Shown: positions 10,254 through 18,655 of the stretch, piece by piece
Position numbering within the stretch: the stretch's first letter is position 1
How the letters are laid out: each line of letters begins with the position of its first letter
Origin: Teichococcus vastitatis
GTDB taxonomy: Bacteria; Pseudomonadota; Alphaproteobacteria; Acetobacterales; Acetobacteraceae
Direction of reading: 5' to 3'
Assembly: GCF_003604215.1 (NCBI RefSeq)
Contig: NZ_QXGS01000002.1
Span: 124,001-188,000 of the forward strand
Length of the DNA stretch: 64,000 nt
Notes under the pieces: model-generated
What the model was told of the DNA's origin: nothing
The model's input: only the letters and a program-made list of their open reading frames with translations
The model's database searches: none
Program-made: the position numbers and the translations under genes

Positions 10254-11939
10254 ATGGCGTTTTCCCCGCGCGACTTCCTCGACCGGCTGCCGGAGATGCG
10301 GTGGCCGCGTTCCGGCCTGACCCTGCTCTGCCTGCTGCTGTGGCTGCCGGGCTTCTTCACCCTGCCGCCCGGCGACCGCGACGAGAGCCGCTTCGCCCAG
10401 GCCAGCCGGCAGATGGTGAACAGCGGCGACTACGTCCGCATCCGCTTCGGCGAGGAGGAGCGCAACAAGAAGCCGGTGGGCATCCACTGGGCACAGGTGG
10501 CCTCGGTGAAGGCGGCGGAAGGGCTCGGCCTCGGGCATCGCGGGCAGATCTGGCCTTATCGGCTGCCCTCGCTGATCGGCGCCTGGCTCGCCGTGATGGC
10601 CACCTTCCATTGGGGCCGCGCCCTGGTGGGGCGGCGCGCCGCCTTTCTGGCCGCCGCGATGCTGGCCTCCTCCCTGGTGCTGGTGGTGGAAACCCACATC
10701 GCCAAGACCGATGCCGCGCTGCTCGCCACGGTGACGGCGGCGATGGGGCTGCTGGGGCGGGCCTATCTGGCACCCGGTGCCTTCACGGCGCGGCAGGCGG
10801 CGGCGCTGTGGGCCATCCTCGGCGTCTCGATCCTGCTGAAGGGGCCGATCGGGCCGCTGGTGGCGCTGCTGGCGGGGGTGACGCTGGTGGTAGCCGACTG
10901 GAAATCGGAGCGCGGCGGCGCCTGGCTGCGGGTGCTGCGGGCCGGCTGGGGGGTGCCGCTGATGCTGGCCATGACGGCACCCTGGCTGATCGCCATCGGC
11001 CTTGCCACCGAGGGCCGCTTCTTCGCCGAGGCGGTGGGCGGCGACATGCTGGGCAAGGTGTCCTCCGGCGAAGAAGCGCATGGCGGCCCTCCCGGCTACT
11101 ACCTGCTAACCTTTCTGCTGACCGCCTTTCCCGCCGCTTTTCTGGTGCTGCGGGCCCTGCCCGCCGCCTGGCGTGACCGGATGAACCCGGCGACCCGCTT
11201 TCTGCTGGCCTGGATCGCGCCGTCCTGGCTGATGTTCGAGGCGGTGGCGACCAAGCTGCCGCACTACACCCTGCCGATGTTTCCGGCCCTGCTGCTGCTG
11301 ACCGCCGGCTGGGCGATGGACCCGCTGCGCCGCCCGGCGCCACGCTGGCTGGCCGGGCTGGGCTTTGGGCTGTTCGCCCTGGCAGTGCTGGCGCTCGGCC
11401 TGACGGCCCCGGTTCTGCCCTGGATCGCCGACCGCCGCATCGATCCGCTGGCGGTGCTGGCGCTGCCGGCGGCGCTGCTGCTGCTGTGGGGGGTGTGGCG
11501 GGCGCTGCGCTGGGGACCGGCGCAGGCGGCGCTGGCCGCTGCGATCCTGGCGGTGCCGCTCTACGCCGCCATTCTGGGCGGCACGCTGCCGCGGCTGGAG
11601 GCACCCTGGATCGGGCCGCGCCTCGCCGCCGCCCTGGCGCTCAGCGCGCCGTCGGGCGAGGTGCAGGGCGCCTTCGGCATCGTTGGCTATCACGAGCCGT
11701 CCATGGTGTTCGCCACCGGCACGGCCACTGCCCTGCTGCGGGATGGCGGGGCGGCGGCCGGCTTCCTGGCCGGGGCGCCGGGCCGCACGGTGGCGGTGGG
11801 CGACCGCGACGTGGCGGCATTCCGCGCCGCCGCCGGGCAGCGCGGCCTGACCTTGCGCGAACTTCCCGTGGTGGAGGGCTACAACTACACGCGCGGCCGG
11901 CGATTGAAGCTGCATCTGTTTCAGGGAACCGCTGGATGA
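10254..11939 (+). CDS. ArnT/PMT-like integral membrane glycosyltransferase (GT39/GT83)
   Basis: About 561 residues and roughly a dozen membrane segments. The first extracytoplasmic loop carries PPGDRDESRFAQASRQM, the acidic DE-containing motif of ArnT and protein-mannosyltransferase relatives, followed by KKPVGIHW. Later comes VATKLPHYTLPMFPA, the KLPHYxLP signature of this group. These enzymes move a sugar from undecaprenyl phosphate to lipid A, protein or glycan on the periplasmic face. The acceptor is unknown. The ATG at 10254 is used; the open frame extends upstream across the divergent chromate gene and is not coding there. The stop overlaps the next ATG (ATGA). Confidence 0.87.
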   Translation: MAFSPRDFLDRLPEMRWPRSGLTLLCLLLWLPGFFTLPPGDRDESRFAQASRQMVNSGDYVRIRFGEEERNKKPVGIHWAQVASVKAAEGLGLGHRGQIWPYRLPSLIGAWLAVMATFHWGRALVGRRAAFLAAAMLASSLVLVVETHIAKTDAALLATVTAAMGLLGRAYLAPGAFTARQAAALWAILGVSILLKGPIGPLVALLAGVTLVVADWKSERGGAWLRVLRAGWGVPLMLAMTAPWLIAIGLATEGRFFAEAVGGDMLGKVSSGEEAHGGPPGYYLLTFLLTAFPAAFLVLRALPAAWRDRMNPATRFLLAWIAPSWLMFEAVATKLPHYTLPMFPALLLLTAGWAMDPLRRPAPRWLAGLGFGLFALAVLALGLTAPVLPWIADRRIDPLAVLALPAALLLLWGVWRALRWGPAQAALAAAILAVPLYAAILGGTLPRLEAPWIGPRLAAALALSAPSGEVQGAFGIVGYHEPSMVFATGTATALLRDGGAAAGFLAGAPGRTVAVGDRDVAAFRAAAGQRGLTLRELPVVEGYNYTRGRRLKLHLFQGTAG

Positions 11940-12541
11940 TCGAGTGGATCACGCGAATGGTGGGGGAGGCCGGGCCGGCCGGAGTGTTCTTCCTGATGTT
12001 CCTGGAGAACCTTTTCCCCCCCATCCCGTCCGAGCTGATCATGCCGCTGGCCGGCTTCGCCGCCGCCGAGGGCCACATGGGCGTCGTCACGGCCGTGCTG
12101 TGCGGCACGGCCGGATCGCTGGTCGGCAATGGCGTCTGGTACGAGGTGGCCCGCGCCATCGGCAGCCATCGCATCCGGCCGCTGGTGGCGCGCTACGGCC
12201 GCTGGTTCGGTACCTCGGCCGAGGAGATGGACAAGGCGGAGGCGACGCTGCGGCGGCACGGCCCGGTGGCGCTGTTCTTCGGCCGCATGCTGCCGGCGAT
12301 CCGCACCCTGATCTCCATCCCGGCGGGCCTCGCCCATATCGGTCGGCGGGTGTTCTACCTGTGGACCGTGCTGGGCAGCCTGTTGTGGGTCACGCTGCTG
12401 ACGGGCGCCGGCTACCTGCTGCGCGACCAGTACCGCAAGGTGGAAGCCTTCATCGAGCCAATCAGCTATGTGGTGGTGGCCGCGGTGGTCGGCGCCTACC
12501 TGTGGCACCTGTGGCGCACCCGTCGCGCGGCGCGCAGCTGA
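11936..12541 (+). CDS. DedA family membrane protein
   Basis: About 201 residues with DedA hallmarks: FLENLFPPIPSELIMPLAG near the N terminus, GSLVGNGVWYEVAR, and FFGRMLPAIRTLISIPAGL, the conserved re-entrant segment with its arginines. DedA proteins are inner-membrane proteins of the VTT/SNARE-associated superfamily; several act as flippases recycling undecaprenyl phosphate. Coupling by a four-base overlap to a glycosyltransferase that uses a polyprenyl-phosphate sugar would fit such recycling, which is inference. Confidence 0.9.
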   Translation: MIEWITRMVGEAGPAGVFFLMFLENLFPPIPSELIMPLAGFAAAEGHMGVVTAVLCGTAGSLVGNGVWYEVARAIGSHRIRPLVARYGRWFGTSAEEMDKAEATLRRHGPVALFFGRMLPAIRTLISIPAGLAHIGRRVFYLWTVLGSLLWVTLLTGAGYLLRDQYRKVEAFIEPISYVVVAAVVGAYLWHLWRTRRAARS

Positions 12542-12553
12542 AGCGGAAGCGAA

Positions 12554-12578
12554 GCAACTTGTTGGTGAAGTTCGCGTT
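12554..12578 (+). promoter_or_regulatory. Putative EcfG-type promoter (one mismatch)
   Basis: GCAAC at 12554-12558, a 16-base spacer and CGTT at 12575-12578. The EcfG consensus is GGAAC-N16/17-CGTT, so only the second base of the -35 differs. It points at the repeat lipoprotein gene starting at 12638. Proximity to phyR and nepR supports it; no transcript start is known. Confidence 0.45.
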
Positions 12579-12637
12579 GGACCGCCAGACCGTCATGTCA
12601 GGCGGCTTCACGCGTCAACAAGAGGAGCTTTCCCGCC

Positions 12638-13000
12638 ATGCATCACCGCAAGATCCTGTCGGCCATCACCGTTTCGGCCGCCCTGCTGGGGCTGGCGGCA
12701 TGCGACCAGGCCCGTTCGGTGGACTCCAACACCGCGCCGACCCGTGCCTATGACCGGGCTACCGGCGTCAACACCTCCGGCGCCTATCCGGCGCAGAGCG
12801 ATGGCACCCGCGCCAATCCCGCCGGCACCGAGGGGACGCGGGCATTGGACCGCGCGGCAGGCACCAACACCTCCGGCGCTTACCCGTCGCAGAGCGATGG
12901 CACCCGTACGAACCCGCCCGGCACCGCGGCCACCCGCGCCTATGACCGCGCCACCGATTCCAACACCTCCGGCGCTTATCCGCAGAACTCGGTCCGCTGA
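12638..13000 (+). CDS. Small lipoprotein with 32-residue tandem repeats
   Basis: 120 residues, no family recognised. A signal peptide ends in the lipobox LAAC (Cys22), so the mature protein should be lipidated. The rest is a tandem repeat of period 32: TRAYDRA-like at residues 35, 67 and 99, NTSGAYP at 45, 77 and 109, with QSDGTR and NPPGT-like links between. The mature part lacks hydrophobic or catalytic features and is probably disordered. A good Shine-Dalgarno (AAGAGGAG) lies about 11 bases upstream. The near-consensus EcfG promoter and stress-locus position suggest a stress-induced envelope protein. Confidence 0.75.
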   Translation: MHHRKILSAITVSAALLGLAACDQARSVDSNTAPTRAYDRATGVNTSGAYPAQSDGTRANPAGTEGTRALDRAAGTNTSGAYPSQSDGTRTNPPGTAATRAYDRATDSNTSGAYPQNSVR

Positions 13001-13037
13001 GGCCCCGGCACCCGGGCAACCGGGCGCCGAACGCAAA

Positions 13038-13069
13038 AAGGGGCGGGAGGTCTGGACCTCCCGCCCCTT
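13038..13069. terminator. Strong hairpin between convergent genes
   Basis: A 15-bp perfect stem (13038-13052 with 13055-13069) around a two-base TG, bordered by an A-run on the left and ending CCTT on the right. It lies between the rightward lipoprotein gene and the leftward DUF1328 gene and probably terminates both. Confidence 0.75.
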
Positions 13070-13088
13070 GCTTGTGCCGGCGGCGGGT

Positions 13089-13250
13089 TCAGGCCCAGCC
13101 GCGCCCGGCCACCAGCGAGATCAGGAACAGCACCAGGAAGATGACAAACAGGATCTTGGCAATGCCGCTGGCCGCGGAGGCAACCCCGGAAAAGCCGAGC
13201 ACGCCGGCCACCAGCGCGACGACAAGAAAGATCAGGGTCCAGTAGAGCAT
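13089..13250 (-). CDS. DUF1328 (YtjA-like) small membrane protein
   Basis: 53 residues: [20 protein letters not shown], then [19 protein letters not shown], giving two membrane helices and a short polar tail. This is the complete DUF1328 family length and pattern. Members are widespread in proteobacteria and often controlled by general stress regulators, in agreement with its position next to phyR. A longer upstream frame to 13478 is not family-like. No perfect EcfG promoter is visible upstream. Confidence 0.88.
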   Translation of the reverse strand: MLYWTLIFLVVALVAGVLGFSGVASAASGIAKILFVIFLVLFLISLVAGRGWA

Positions 13251-13506
13251 GGCGACGCATCCTTGCGATCGGTCGGAGAAGGTGCCGGGGCCAGATTGGC
13301 GCCGGCGAACAAGCCGTCGGGCCTCATTGGCGGCAATCCCGGCCGGCCCCTGCAGAGATGGAGCCCCTGCCGGAGCAGGCCAGCCCGGTCCGCGGGCCGC
13401 TGATCCGATGTTCTGGCAAGGAACGGCCTCCCTCCGTGGGACCGGCCGAACACTCTGGTGCCGGCGGTGCTCAAGCAACGTCGCGCTTGAGCCGCCGGTT
13501 GCAGCG

Positions 13507-14241
13507 TCAGCCGATGGGTACGGTAGAGCACACGGCCTGATAGGTGGCGATGGCGAGCGCCAGCGGCTCGAAGGGCTTCGAGATCACAAAGGCCGGCTCC
13601 ACCTGCTCCGCCGTCAGCAGCCGCTCCGGATAGGCGGTGACAAAGATCACCGGAACCTTCAGCCGCTCCTGGATGCGGTTCACCGCGGTGATGCCGTCAC
13701 CGCCGGCACCGAGGTTCACGTCGGCCAGGATCAAGCTGGGATTGCGGTCCTGAGCCAGCCGCACCGCCTGCGTCTCGGTGGCGGCGACGCCCACCACCCG
13801 GTGGCCGCAATCCTCCACCAGCTGCCGCACATCCATGGCGATGATCGGCTCATCCTCGATCACCAGGATATCCGCTGCGGTGGCGCTGCGCAGGGCCTCC
13901 CGCGCCTGATGCAGCTCGGTTTCCGCCACGTCGGGCGGCACCCCGACCACCTGCGCGGCATCGTTGAGGTTCAGTTCCTCCAGCGCGGTCAACAGCAGCA
14001 ACTGGCGGTGGCGCGGCGAAAGATCGGCGCCCGCCGGCGGAACCGGGGGCAACGGGGCCAGGCGGGTCACGCCGGCATACAGCGCCAGGCGTGGCGGAAG
14101 GGATGGCAGCCCGGCCCGCAACGCGTCGGCCACCAGGGCATCGCCGGATTGCTGGCTGCCAGTCAGGGCGCGAGCGTAGCGACGGGCGGGCGGCAGGCTG
14201 CGCAGCAATTCGGCCTGAGTGACAGCATTCGTAGCGTGCAT
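13507..14241 (-). CDS. phyR: General stress anti-anti-sigma response regulator PhyR
   Basis: 244 residues with PhyR architecture: an N-terminal ECF-sigma-like domain (residues 1-120, sigma-4-like [17 protein letters not shown] then [16 protein letters not shown]) and a C-terminal receiver. Receiver residues visible are the acidic pair ED/E (129-131), phosphoacceptor Asp174 in LILADVNLG, Thr202 in FVTAYPERL and Lys222 in FVISKPFEP, the PhyR-typical sequence. When phosphorylated, PhyR binds NepR through the sigma-like domain and frees EcfG. It is divergent from the first ECF gene and one gene away from ecfG-nepR-kinase, the classical locus. Confidence 0.95.
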   Translation of the reverse strand: MHATNAVTQAELLRSLPPARRYARALTGSQQSGDALVADALRAGLPSLPPRLALYAGVTRLAPLPPVPPAGADLSPRHRQLLLLTALEELNLNDAAQVVGVPPDVAETELHQAREALRSATAADILVIEDEPIIAMDVRQLVEDCGHRVVGVAATETQAVRLAQDRNPSLILADVNLGAGGDGITAVNRIQERLKVPVIFVTAYPERLLTAEQVEPAFVISKPFEPLALAIATYQAVCSTVPIG

Positions 14242-14288
14242 AGCGTGGCCCTCGTTTCGGTCCTTTTAGTCAGCAAGACCGCGATCGC

Positions 14289-14792
14289 ATGGTGATGACA
14301 AGTAAAACAGACCCGATCCGCGCCGGGCTGGCCGGGCTGCTGCCGGATCTGCGGGCCTTTGCCCGCTTCCTGGCGCGCGACGCGGCCCTGGCCGACGACC
14401 TGGTGCAGGAAGCCATTCTGCGCGCGTTGCGCGCGGAATCCCAGTGGGACCCTGAAACCAGCCTGCGGGCCTGGATGTTCCGTATTCTGCGAAACGTCTT
14501 TCTGGAACAGATGCGCCGCCGCGGCACTGAGCGCCGGGCACTGGAGCATCTGCCCGACCCGGACCGCCCGGCGCCGGCAGCCCAGGAAGCCCGGCACGCC
14601 GTGTCCGATCTCGCGCGTGCCATGGACACGCTGCCGCTGGCGCAGCGCGAGGCACTGATCCTGGTGGGAGCTCATGGGCTCTCACATGAGGAGGCCGCGG
14701 CGGTGTGCAATGTGCCGGTCGGCACCATGAAGGCGCGGGTGGCACGGGCACGTGGTGCGCTGGCCCGGCAGATGCCCGAGGACGCGCCATGA
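14289..14792 (+). CDS. ECF sigma factor (EcfG-like paralogue)
   Basis: 167 residues. Sigma region 2 is DDLVQEAILRALRAESQWDPETSLRAWMFRILRNVF; region 4 is DTLPLAQREALILVGAHGLSHEEAAAVCNVPVGTMKARVARARGAL in overlapping order, both complete. It strongly resembles EcfG proteins and its neighbour, so it is likely a second EcfG-type factor. It stands alone, divergent from phyR across 47 bp, and has no NepR directly attached. Start ATG at 14289 or two codons later. Whether NepR inhibits it as well cannot be told. Confidence 0.88.
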   Translation: MVMTSKTDPIRAGLAGLLPDLRAFARFLARDAALADDLVQEAILRALRAESQWDPETSLRAWMFRILRNVFLEQMRRRGTERRALEHLPDPDRPAPAAQEARHAVSDLARAMDTLPLAQREALILVGAHGLSHEEAAAVCNVPVGTMKARVARARGALARQMPEDAP

Positions 14793-14942
14793 GGCAGCAG
14801 GCGTGCGGAGTGCGGCACCGGCAGTGCTTCGGCGCGAACTGGGCCAGTCAGAACAGATGTCATGGATGGATCCGGCCGGCACAACAACGGGGGGACCCTC
14901 TCGTTTCATGCTTAAATCGCATGCCTGCCATGCGTCAGTTAC

Positions 14943-15650
14943 ATGAACGCGTTGCAACTGGTTTTCCGGCCTGTGCATTGGTCGAACATGCAAAGCGAGC
15001 ACAGCACCATGAACAGCATGACCACCAAGCCGATCGCTGCCGTTGCTGACGCGACTATCCCGAGCTTCCACGACCAGCTGGTGGCCCTGCTGCCGCGCCT
15101 GCGGGTGCAGGCCGTGTCCATGACCCGCAACCGTGCGGATGCCGATGACCTGGTCCAGGCGGCCGTGAGCAACGCGCTCGCCGCCCAGCACAGCTTCACC
15201 CCGGGCACGAACTTCGGCGCCTGGATGTTCCGCATCCTGCGCAACCGCTTCCTGTCCGACATCCGCCGCCGCCGCGACACCTGCGACATGGACAACGCCC
15301 CGGCCGAGGCGCTGGCCCGTCCCGCAGCGCAGGAAGACAGCTTGGCCCTGCGCGAGCTGCGCCGCCGCTTGGCTGATCTGCCGGCCGATCACCGCACCGC
15401 GCTGATGCTGGTCACCGTGCAGGGTTTGTCCTACGAGGAAGCGGCCGAGGTGATGGATTGCGCCGTGGGTACTGCCAAGTGCCGCGTGTTCCGCGCCCGC
15501 CGGCAGCTCGAAGCCTGGCTGATGGGTGAGCAACCGACCGCCCGTCGCGGGGCTGGCAAGGCGAAGGCGGCCGAGGCCACGCGCCGCAGCGAAGCCCAGC
15601 GTGCGGGTCGGACCACAGCCGAGATGCGGGCCATGCATCCGGGAAGCTGA
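14943..15650 (+). CDS. ecfG: General stress ECF sigma factor EcfG
   Basis: Up to 235 residues. Region 2 contains ADDLVQAAVSNALAAQHSF and GAWMFRILRNRFLSDIRRRRD; region 4 contains LADLPADHRTALMLVTVQGLSYEEAAEVMDC. The core starts near residue 41, so translation probably begins at an internal ATG (15009 or 15018), since no clear ribosome site precedes 14943. A basic, Ala-rich tail of about 45 residues follows the core, longer than in most EcfG proteins. The nepR ATG overlaps its stop by one base (TGATG), which identifies it as the NepR-controlled sigma factor. Confidence 0.9.
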   Translation: MNALQLVFRPVHWSNMQSEHSTMNSMTTKPIAAVADATIPSFHDQLVALLPRLRVQAVSMTRNRADADDLVQAAVSNALAAQHSFTPGTNFGAWMFRILRNRFLSDIRRRRDTCDMDNAPAEALARPAAQEDSLALRELRRRLADLPADHRTALMLVTVQGLSYEEAAEVMDCAVGTAKCRVFRARRQLEAWLMGEQPTARRGAGKAKAAEATRRSEAQRAGRTTAEMRAMHPGS

Positions 15651-15868
15651 TGGACGAAGACGAGGATAAGCGCATGTTGGCGGACCCGGCCGTGGAGGGT
15701 AACCGTCCGAGGTCGGGCCGGTCGCGCAAGCGCGTGCCCGACGCGGCGTTCGAGAAATGGCTGCAGCACGGGTTGCACGCCATGTATGACGACGTCGCGA
15801 ATGAGCCGATTCCCGAGGAATTGCTTCGGCTGATCGCTGAGAAGCGGACCGAGGACCCGAAGCAGTGA
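15650..15868 (+). CDS. nepR: Anti-sigma factor NepR
   Basis: 72 residues. The conserved NepR helix pair is visible: FEKWLQHGLHAMYDDVAN, then EPIPEELLRLIAE. The N terminus is basic and unstructured-looking (RPRSGRSRKR). NepR holds EcfG inactive until phosphorylated PhyR takes it away. The one-base overlap with ecfG and the four-base GTGA overlap with the kinase show a coupled ecfG-nepR-kinase operon. Confidence 0.93.
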   Translation: MDEDEDKRMLADPAVEGNRPRSGRSRKRVPDAAFEKWLQHGLHAMYDDVANEPIPEELLRLIAEKRTEDPKQ

Positions 15869-17664
15869 TCTCCCCGGCTCGGCCCGAAGGGCCGACGCTG
15901 GGGTCTATGCTTCGCGGCGTCCGCGGCCGCATGCTGCTTCTCCTTCTGGTGGCCAGTGTCCCGGTGGTGGGAATCGCCGGGGCCAATGCCGTTCTGAGCT
16001 ACGAAGCCGAACTGGCCGCGGGCCGACGCGAAGCGGCCATCCTCAGCGAGGTGGCGGCGGCCCGCCATGGTGCCACCATCGAGGCCCTGCGCCAGACTTT
16101 GGAAGGGCTGGCGCGCAACGGGCAAATGCTCGAAGGGGTACCCGCGCGCTGCGAAGCGCTGTTGCGCGGCGTGGTCATGCTCTACCCGCAGCGCTACCGC
16201 GACTTCTGGGTGCTGGATGACCAGGGCCGGGTCCGCTGTGGCGCCAAGCTGGCCGGCCCGCTGGGCGAAGACACCCTGCCCCCCCTCTACAGCCGCGGTG
16301 AATCGCTCGAGCAGGAGCGCTACGTCCAGGTTGCGCAGCAGGAGCAGAAATTCACCATCACCCCGTTTCGCCGCAACGCCAACAGGCCGCCCGTGCTGAT
16401 CGGCGCGGTGCCCATCCTCCAGGATGGCCAGGTGGCCGGCGTGGTGGCCGGCAGCCTGCTGCTCGACGCCTTCGTGCGCAGCGAAAGCGCTGCCTCGCCG
16501 CAGCGGCAGCAACGGGTTTGGCTGCTGGACCGCGAGGCCGTGGCTCTGCCCCTCACCCCGGCCGGTGCCATCGAACTGCCGCCGGCCGAGACTTTGCGGA
16601 ACATCGCCACTCCGGGCAGCCCACGCTCACTGGAAACCCGGGCCCAGAGCGGCGCGCAATACGCCTACGCCAATGCGGAGCTGGCACCGGGCCTGCGCCT
16701 GCTGGTCGGGCTGCCGACCGGGGAGATCCGCGCCGCGGCCAACACCGTGCTGCTGCGCCGCGCGCTGGAACTGGCCGTGTTTCTGCTGGCCTGCCTGATC
16801 GTGATCGTGGTTGGTGCCGACTTGGCCATCGCCCGACCGCTGCGCATCCTGGCCGCGCGGGTGCGGCAATGGCGGCCCGGCGCCCCCTTCGGCGCCCGGC
16901 CCCTGCGCGGCGAGCCCGACGAGGTGCGCGCCCTGGAGCAGGCGGTGACCGAGGCAGCGAGCGCCATCGGCGCGCGCGAGGCCGAGCTGCGCGCCACCCT
17001 GCGCCAGCGCGACCTGCTGATGGCCGAAATCCACCACCGGGTGAAGAACAACCTGCAGATCGTGGCCTCCCTGCTGAACCTGCAGGCCGGGCGTTTGCGC
17101 GATCCGAAGGCGCGGGCCGAGTTCGCCACGGCGCGGGATCGCGTGCAGGCGCTGGCGACGCTGCATCGCCACCTCTACACCAACCAGACCTTCGAGGTGA
17201 TCGCGCTGCGCCCCTTCCTGGAGGAGCTGGGCCAGCAGCTTTTCGCCGCACTGGGCGAGCGTCCGGGCCAGCGCATCCGGCTGGTGGTGGAAGCCGACGA
17301 GCTGGAGATCGTCACCGATCAGGCGGTGTCGCTGGCGCTGCTGATCACCGAAACCGTCACCAACGCCATCAAGCACGGCTTTCCGGATGCCCGCAGCGGC
17401 ACCGTCACCATTTCCGTGCATGCGGCGCCGGCGGCCGAGGATGAAGGTGAGGAGGTGACGCTGCGGGTGCTGGATGACGGGCTGGGGCTGCGGCTGGATG
17501 ATGAGGAAGCCGGGCAGGGCATCGGCCTGACCCTGATCCGCGGCTTCGCCCAGCACCTAGGCGGCGAGATGGAGATCCACCGCGAGAACGGCACGGAGAT
17601 GGTGGTGCGCTTTCCCCTGCGCCGGCGCGAGGCCGATCCGGCGCTGGTGCCGGCCGAAGCTTGA
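15865..17664 (+). CDS. Membrane sensor histidine kinase, HisKA_2/HWE type (PhyK-like)
   Basis: 599 residues, GTG start overlapping the nepR stop. A first membrane helix (RMLLLLLVASVPVVGIAGA, about 22-40), a periplasmic sensor region of about 250 residues of the dCACHE sort, a second helix (about 305-325), a HAMP-like linker, then the HisKA_2 phosphoacceptor box EIHHRVKNNLQIVASLLNLQ in part (His390/391). ATPase motifs are ETVTNAIKHGF (N box) and DDGLGL with GIGLTLIRGF (G boxes). Such kinases phosphorylate PhyR. Genetic linkage makes it the likely input kinase of the locus; the signal is unknown. Confidence 0.9.
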   Translation: MISPARPEGPTLGSMLRGVRGRMLLLLLVASVPVVGIAGANAVLSYEAELAAGRREAAILSEVAAARHGATIEALRQTLEGLARNGQMLEGVPARCEALLRGVVMLYPQRYRDFWVLDDQGRVRCGAKLAGPLGEDTLPPLYSRGESLEQERYVQVAQQEQKFTITPFRRNANRPPVLIGAVPILQDGQVAGVVAGSLLLDAFVRSESAASPQRQQRVWLLDREAVALPLTPAGAIELPPAETLRNIATPGSPRSLETRAQSGAQYAYANAELAPGLRLLVGLPTGEIRAAANTVLLRRALELAVFLLACLIVIVVGADLAIARPLRILAARVRQWRPGAPFGARPLRGEPDEVRALEQAVTEAASAIGAREAELRATLRQRDLLMAEIHHRVKNNLQIVASLLNLQAGRLRDPKARAEFATARDRVQALATLHRHLYTNQTFEVIALRPFLEELGQQLFAALGERPGQRIRLVVEADELEIVTDQAVSLALLITETVTNAIKHGFPDARSGTVTISVHAAPAAEDEGEEVTLRVLDDGLGLRLDDEEAGQGIGLTLIRGFAQHLGGEMEIHRENGTEMVVRFPLRRREADPALVPAEA

Positions 17665-17672
17665 GCGTGGGC

Positions 17673-17697
17673 GAAACCCCCAGCTTGGCCTTGCGTT
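17673..17697 (+). promoter_or_regulatory. Putative EcfG-type promoter (one mismatch)
   Basis: GAAAC at 17673-17677, 16 bases, CGTT at 17694-17697, thus one base away from GGAAC-N16-CGTT. It lies just after the kinase stop and 31 bases before the small lipoprotein ATG at 17728, a natural promoter distance. Confidence 0.5.
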
Positions 17698-17727
17698 GGA
17701 AGGCCGAGAAACAGGAGTGATGCCTTG

Positions 17728-17919
17728 ATGCGCAAGTTCTTTGCCGCCACCCTTCCCATTCTGCTGCTGGCGGTGCCGCTGGTGGCGTGCAGCGAAGGCC
17801 CTGCGGAGCGGACCGGAAAGCGCCTCGACAATGCCGGCGCCGCGATCCGCGACACCGTTGATCCGCCGCGCGGCCCGGTTGAGCGCGCCGGCCGCAGCAT
17901 CGACCGCGCCCTCGACTAA
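17728..17919 (+). CDS. Small entericidin-like lipoprotein
   Basis: 63 residues. A signal peptide MRKFFAATLPILLLAVPLVAC ends in a lipobox-like LVAC, followed by a short polar mature part (EGPAERTGKRLDNAGAAIRD) with two similar RAxxxID/RxxDNAG helices. Size and composition recall entericidin-type lipoproteins, but the match is weak. The ATG at 17728 follows the ribosome site CAGGAG; a TTG three bases earlier is less likely. It lies directly behind a near-consensus EcfG promoter and ahead of two other small envelope genes, likely one operon. Confidence 0.72.
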   Translation: MRKFFAATLPILLLAVPLVACSEGPAERTGKRLDNAGAAIRDTVDPPRGPVERAGRSIDRALD

Positions 17920-17967
17920 GACGCCCGGCCCGACAGAACCGGTTCACACCAGACTAGGAGCCATCGC

Positions 17968-18234
17968 ATGAGCCGCTATTCCTCCATGGATCTTTCTTCG
18001 GTCGAGGATCGCATCGCCGAACTGCGCCGCAAGGTGGAGTCGCTGATGAGCGAGCAGGTGAGCCCGGCCGTGTCGCGCGCATCCGGTCGTGCCCAGAACC
18101 TGGCGCATCAGGCCAGCGATGTGACCCGGCGCGAGGCGGAACAGGTGTTCGGCCTGGTGCGGGAACGCCCGGTCGTCACCATCGCCGTGGCGGTGGGGGT
18201 CGGCTTCCTGATCGCCAAGCTGCTGCGACGCTGA
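17968..18234 (+). CDS. DUF883/ElaB-like small membrane-anchored protein
   Basis: 88 residues. An N-terminal amphipathic, charged helix region (SVEDRIAELRRKVESLM) leads to a C-terminal glycine-rich membrane helix (VVTIAVAVGVGFLIAKLLRR), the ElaB/YqjD/DUF883 arrangement. Related E. coli proteins bind ribosomes at the membrane in stationary phase. The gene follows the small lipoprotein by 48 bp and precedes a holin-like gene by 7 bp, the usual DUF883-holin pairing. Confidence 0.8.
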   Translation: MSRYSSMDLSSVEDRIAELRRKVESLMSEQVSPAVSRASGRAQNLAHQASDVTRREAEQVFGLVRERPVVTIAVAVGVGFLIAKLLRR

Positions 18235-18241
18235 GCCGCGG

Positions 18242-18646
18242 ATGCGTGCGTTCCGCCTGACGGCCGCCTCGCTGGAGGCGGAGCGCGTCCTGCTGACCCT
18301 GCAGGCGCAGCGCACGGCGCGGCGCGTCGTGTTCGGCGTCGTAGCCGCCATCATGGCCGGCTGCGCGCTGGCGATGCTGCACCTTCTGGTCTGGGTCTGG
18401 CTCGGCACCTGGACGCCGTTGCAGCGCGTGTCCCTGCTGCTGGGAGCTGATGTGCTGCTGGCGGCGATCTTCGGCACCCTGGCCCTGCGCAGCACGCCCG
18501 GACCGCAGGAGGTGGAGGCCAGGGTGCTGCGCGACACCGCCTTCGCCCAGGCTCGCTCCAGTCTCAGCCTGCTGCCGCTGATCGGCACCGTCGCCACCTC
18601 GCCCCTGATCGCGGCCGCGGTGGGCCTGCTGCGCCGCCGGCGCTGA
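18242..18646 (+). CDS. Phage-holin-like membrane protein (YqjE/holin_3_6 type)
   Basis: 134 residues with two central membrane helices (VVFGVVAAIMAGCALAML; LLLGADVLLAAIFGTLAL) flanked by charged helices, and a further hydrophobic stretch near the C terminus. This is the pattern of YqjE-like proteins paired with DUF883 proteins, not of true lysis holins, and no lysis genes are nearby. Probably co-transcribed with the preceding two stress-locus genes. Confidence 0.7.
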   Translation: MRAFRLTAASLEAERVLLTLQAQRTARRVVFGVVAAIMAGCALAMLHLLVWVWLGTWTPLQRVSLLLGADVLLAAIFGTLALRSTPGPQEVEARVLRDTAFAQARSSLSLLPLIGTVATSPLIAAAVGLLRRRR

Positions 18647-18655
18647 GCCGGCGCC

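Noticed and set aside
13475-13500. Possible EcfG promoter (GCAAC-N17-CGTT on the minus strand) for the DUF1328 gene
   Set aside because: One mismatch, and 225 bp from the start, so too far to accept without data.
18242-18646. Phage lysis holin
   Set aside because: No endolysin or phage genes nearby; the protein pairs with a DUF883-like protein as in chromosomal YqjD/YqjE.
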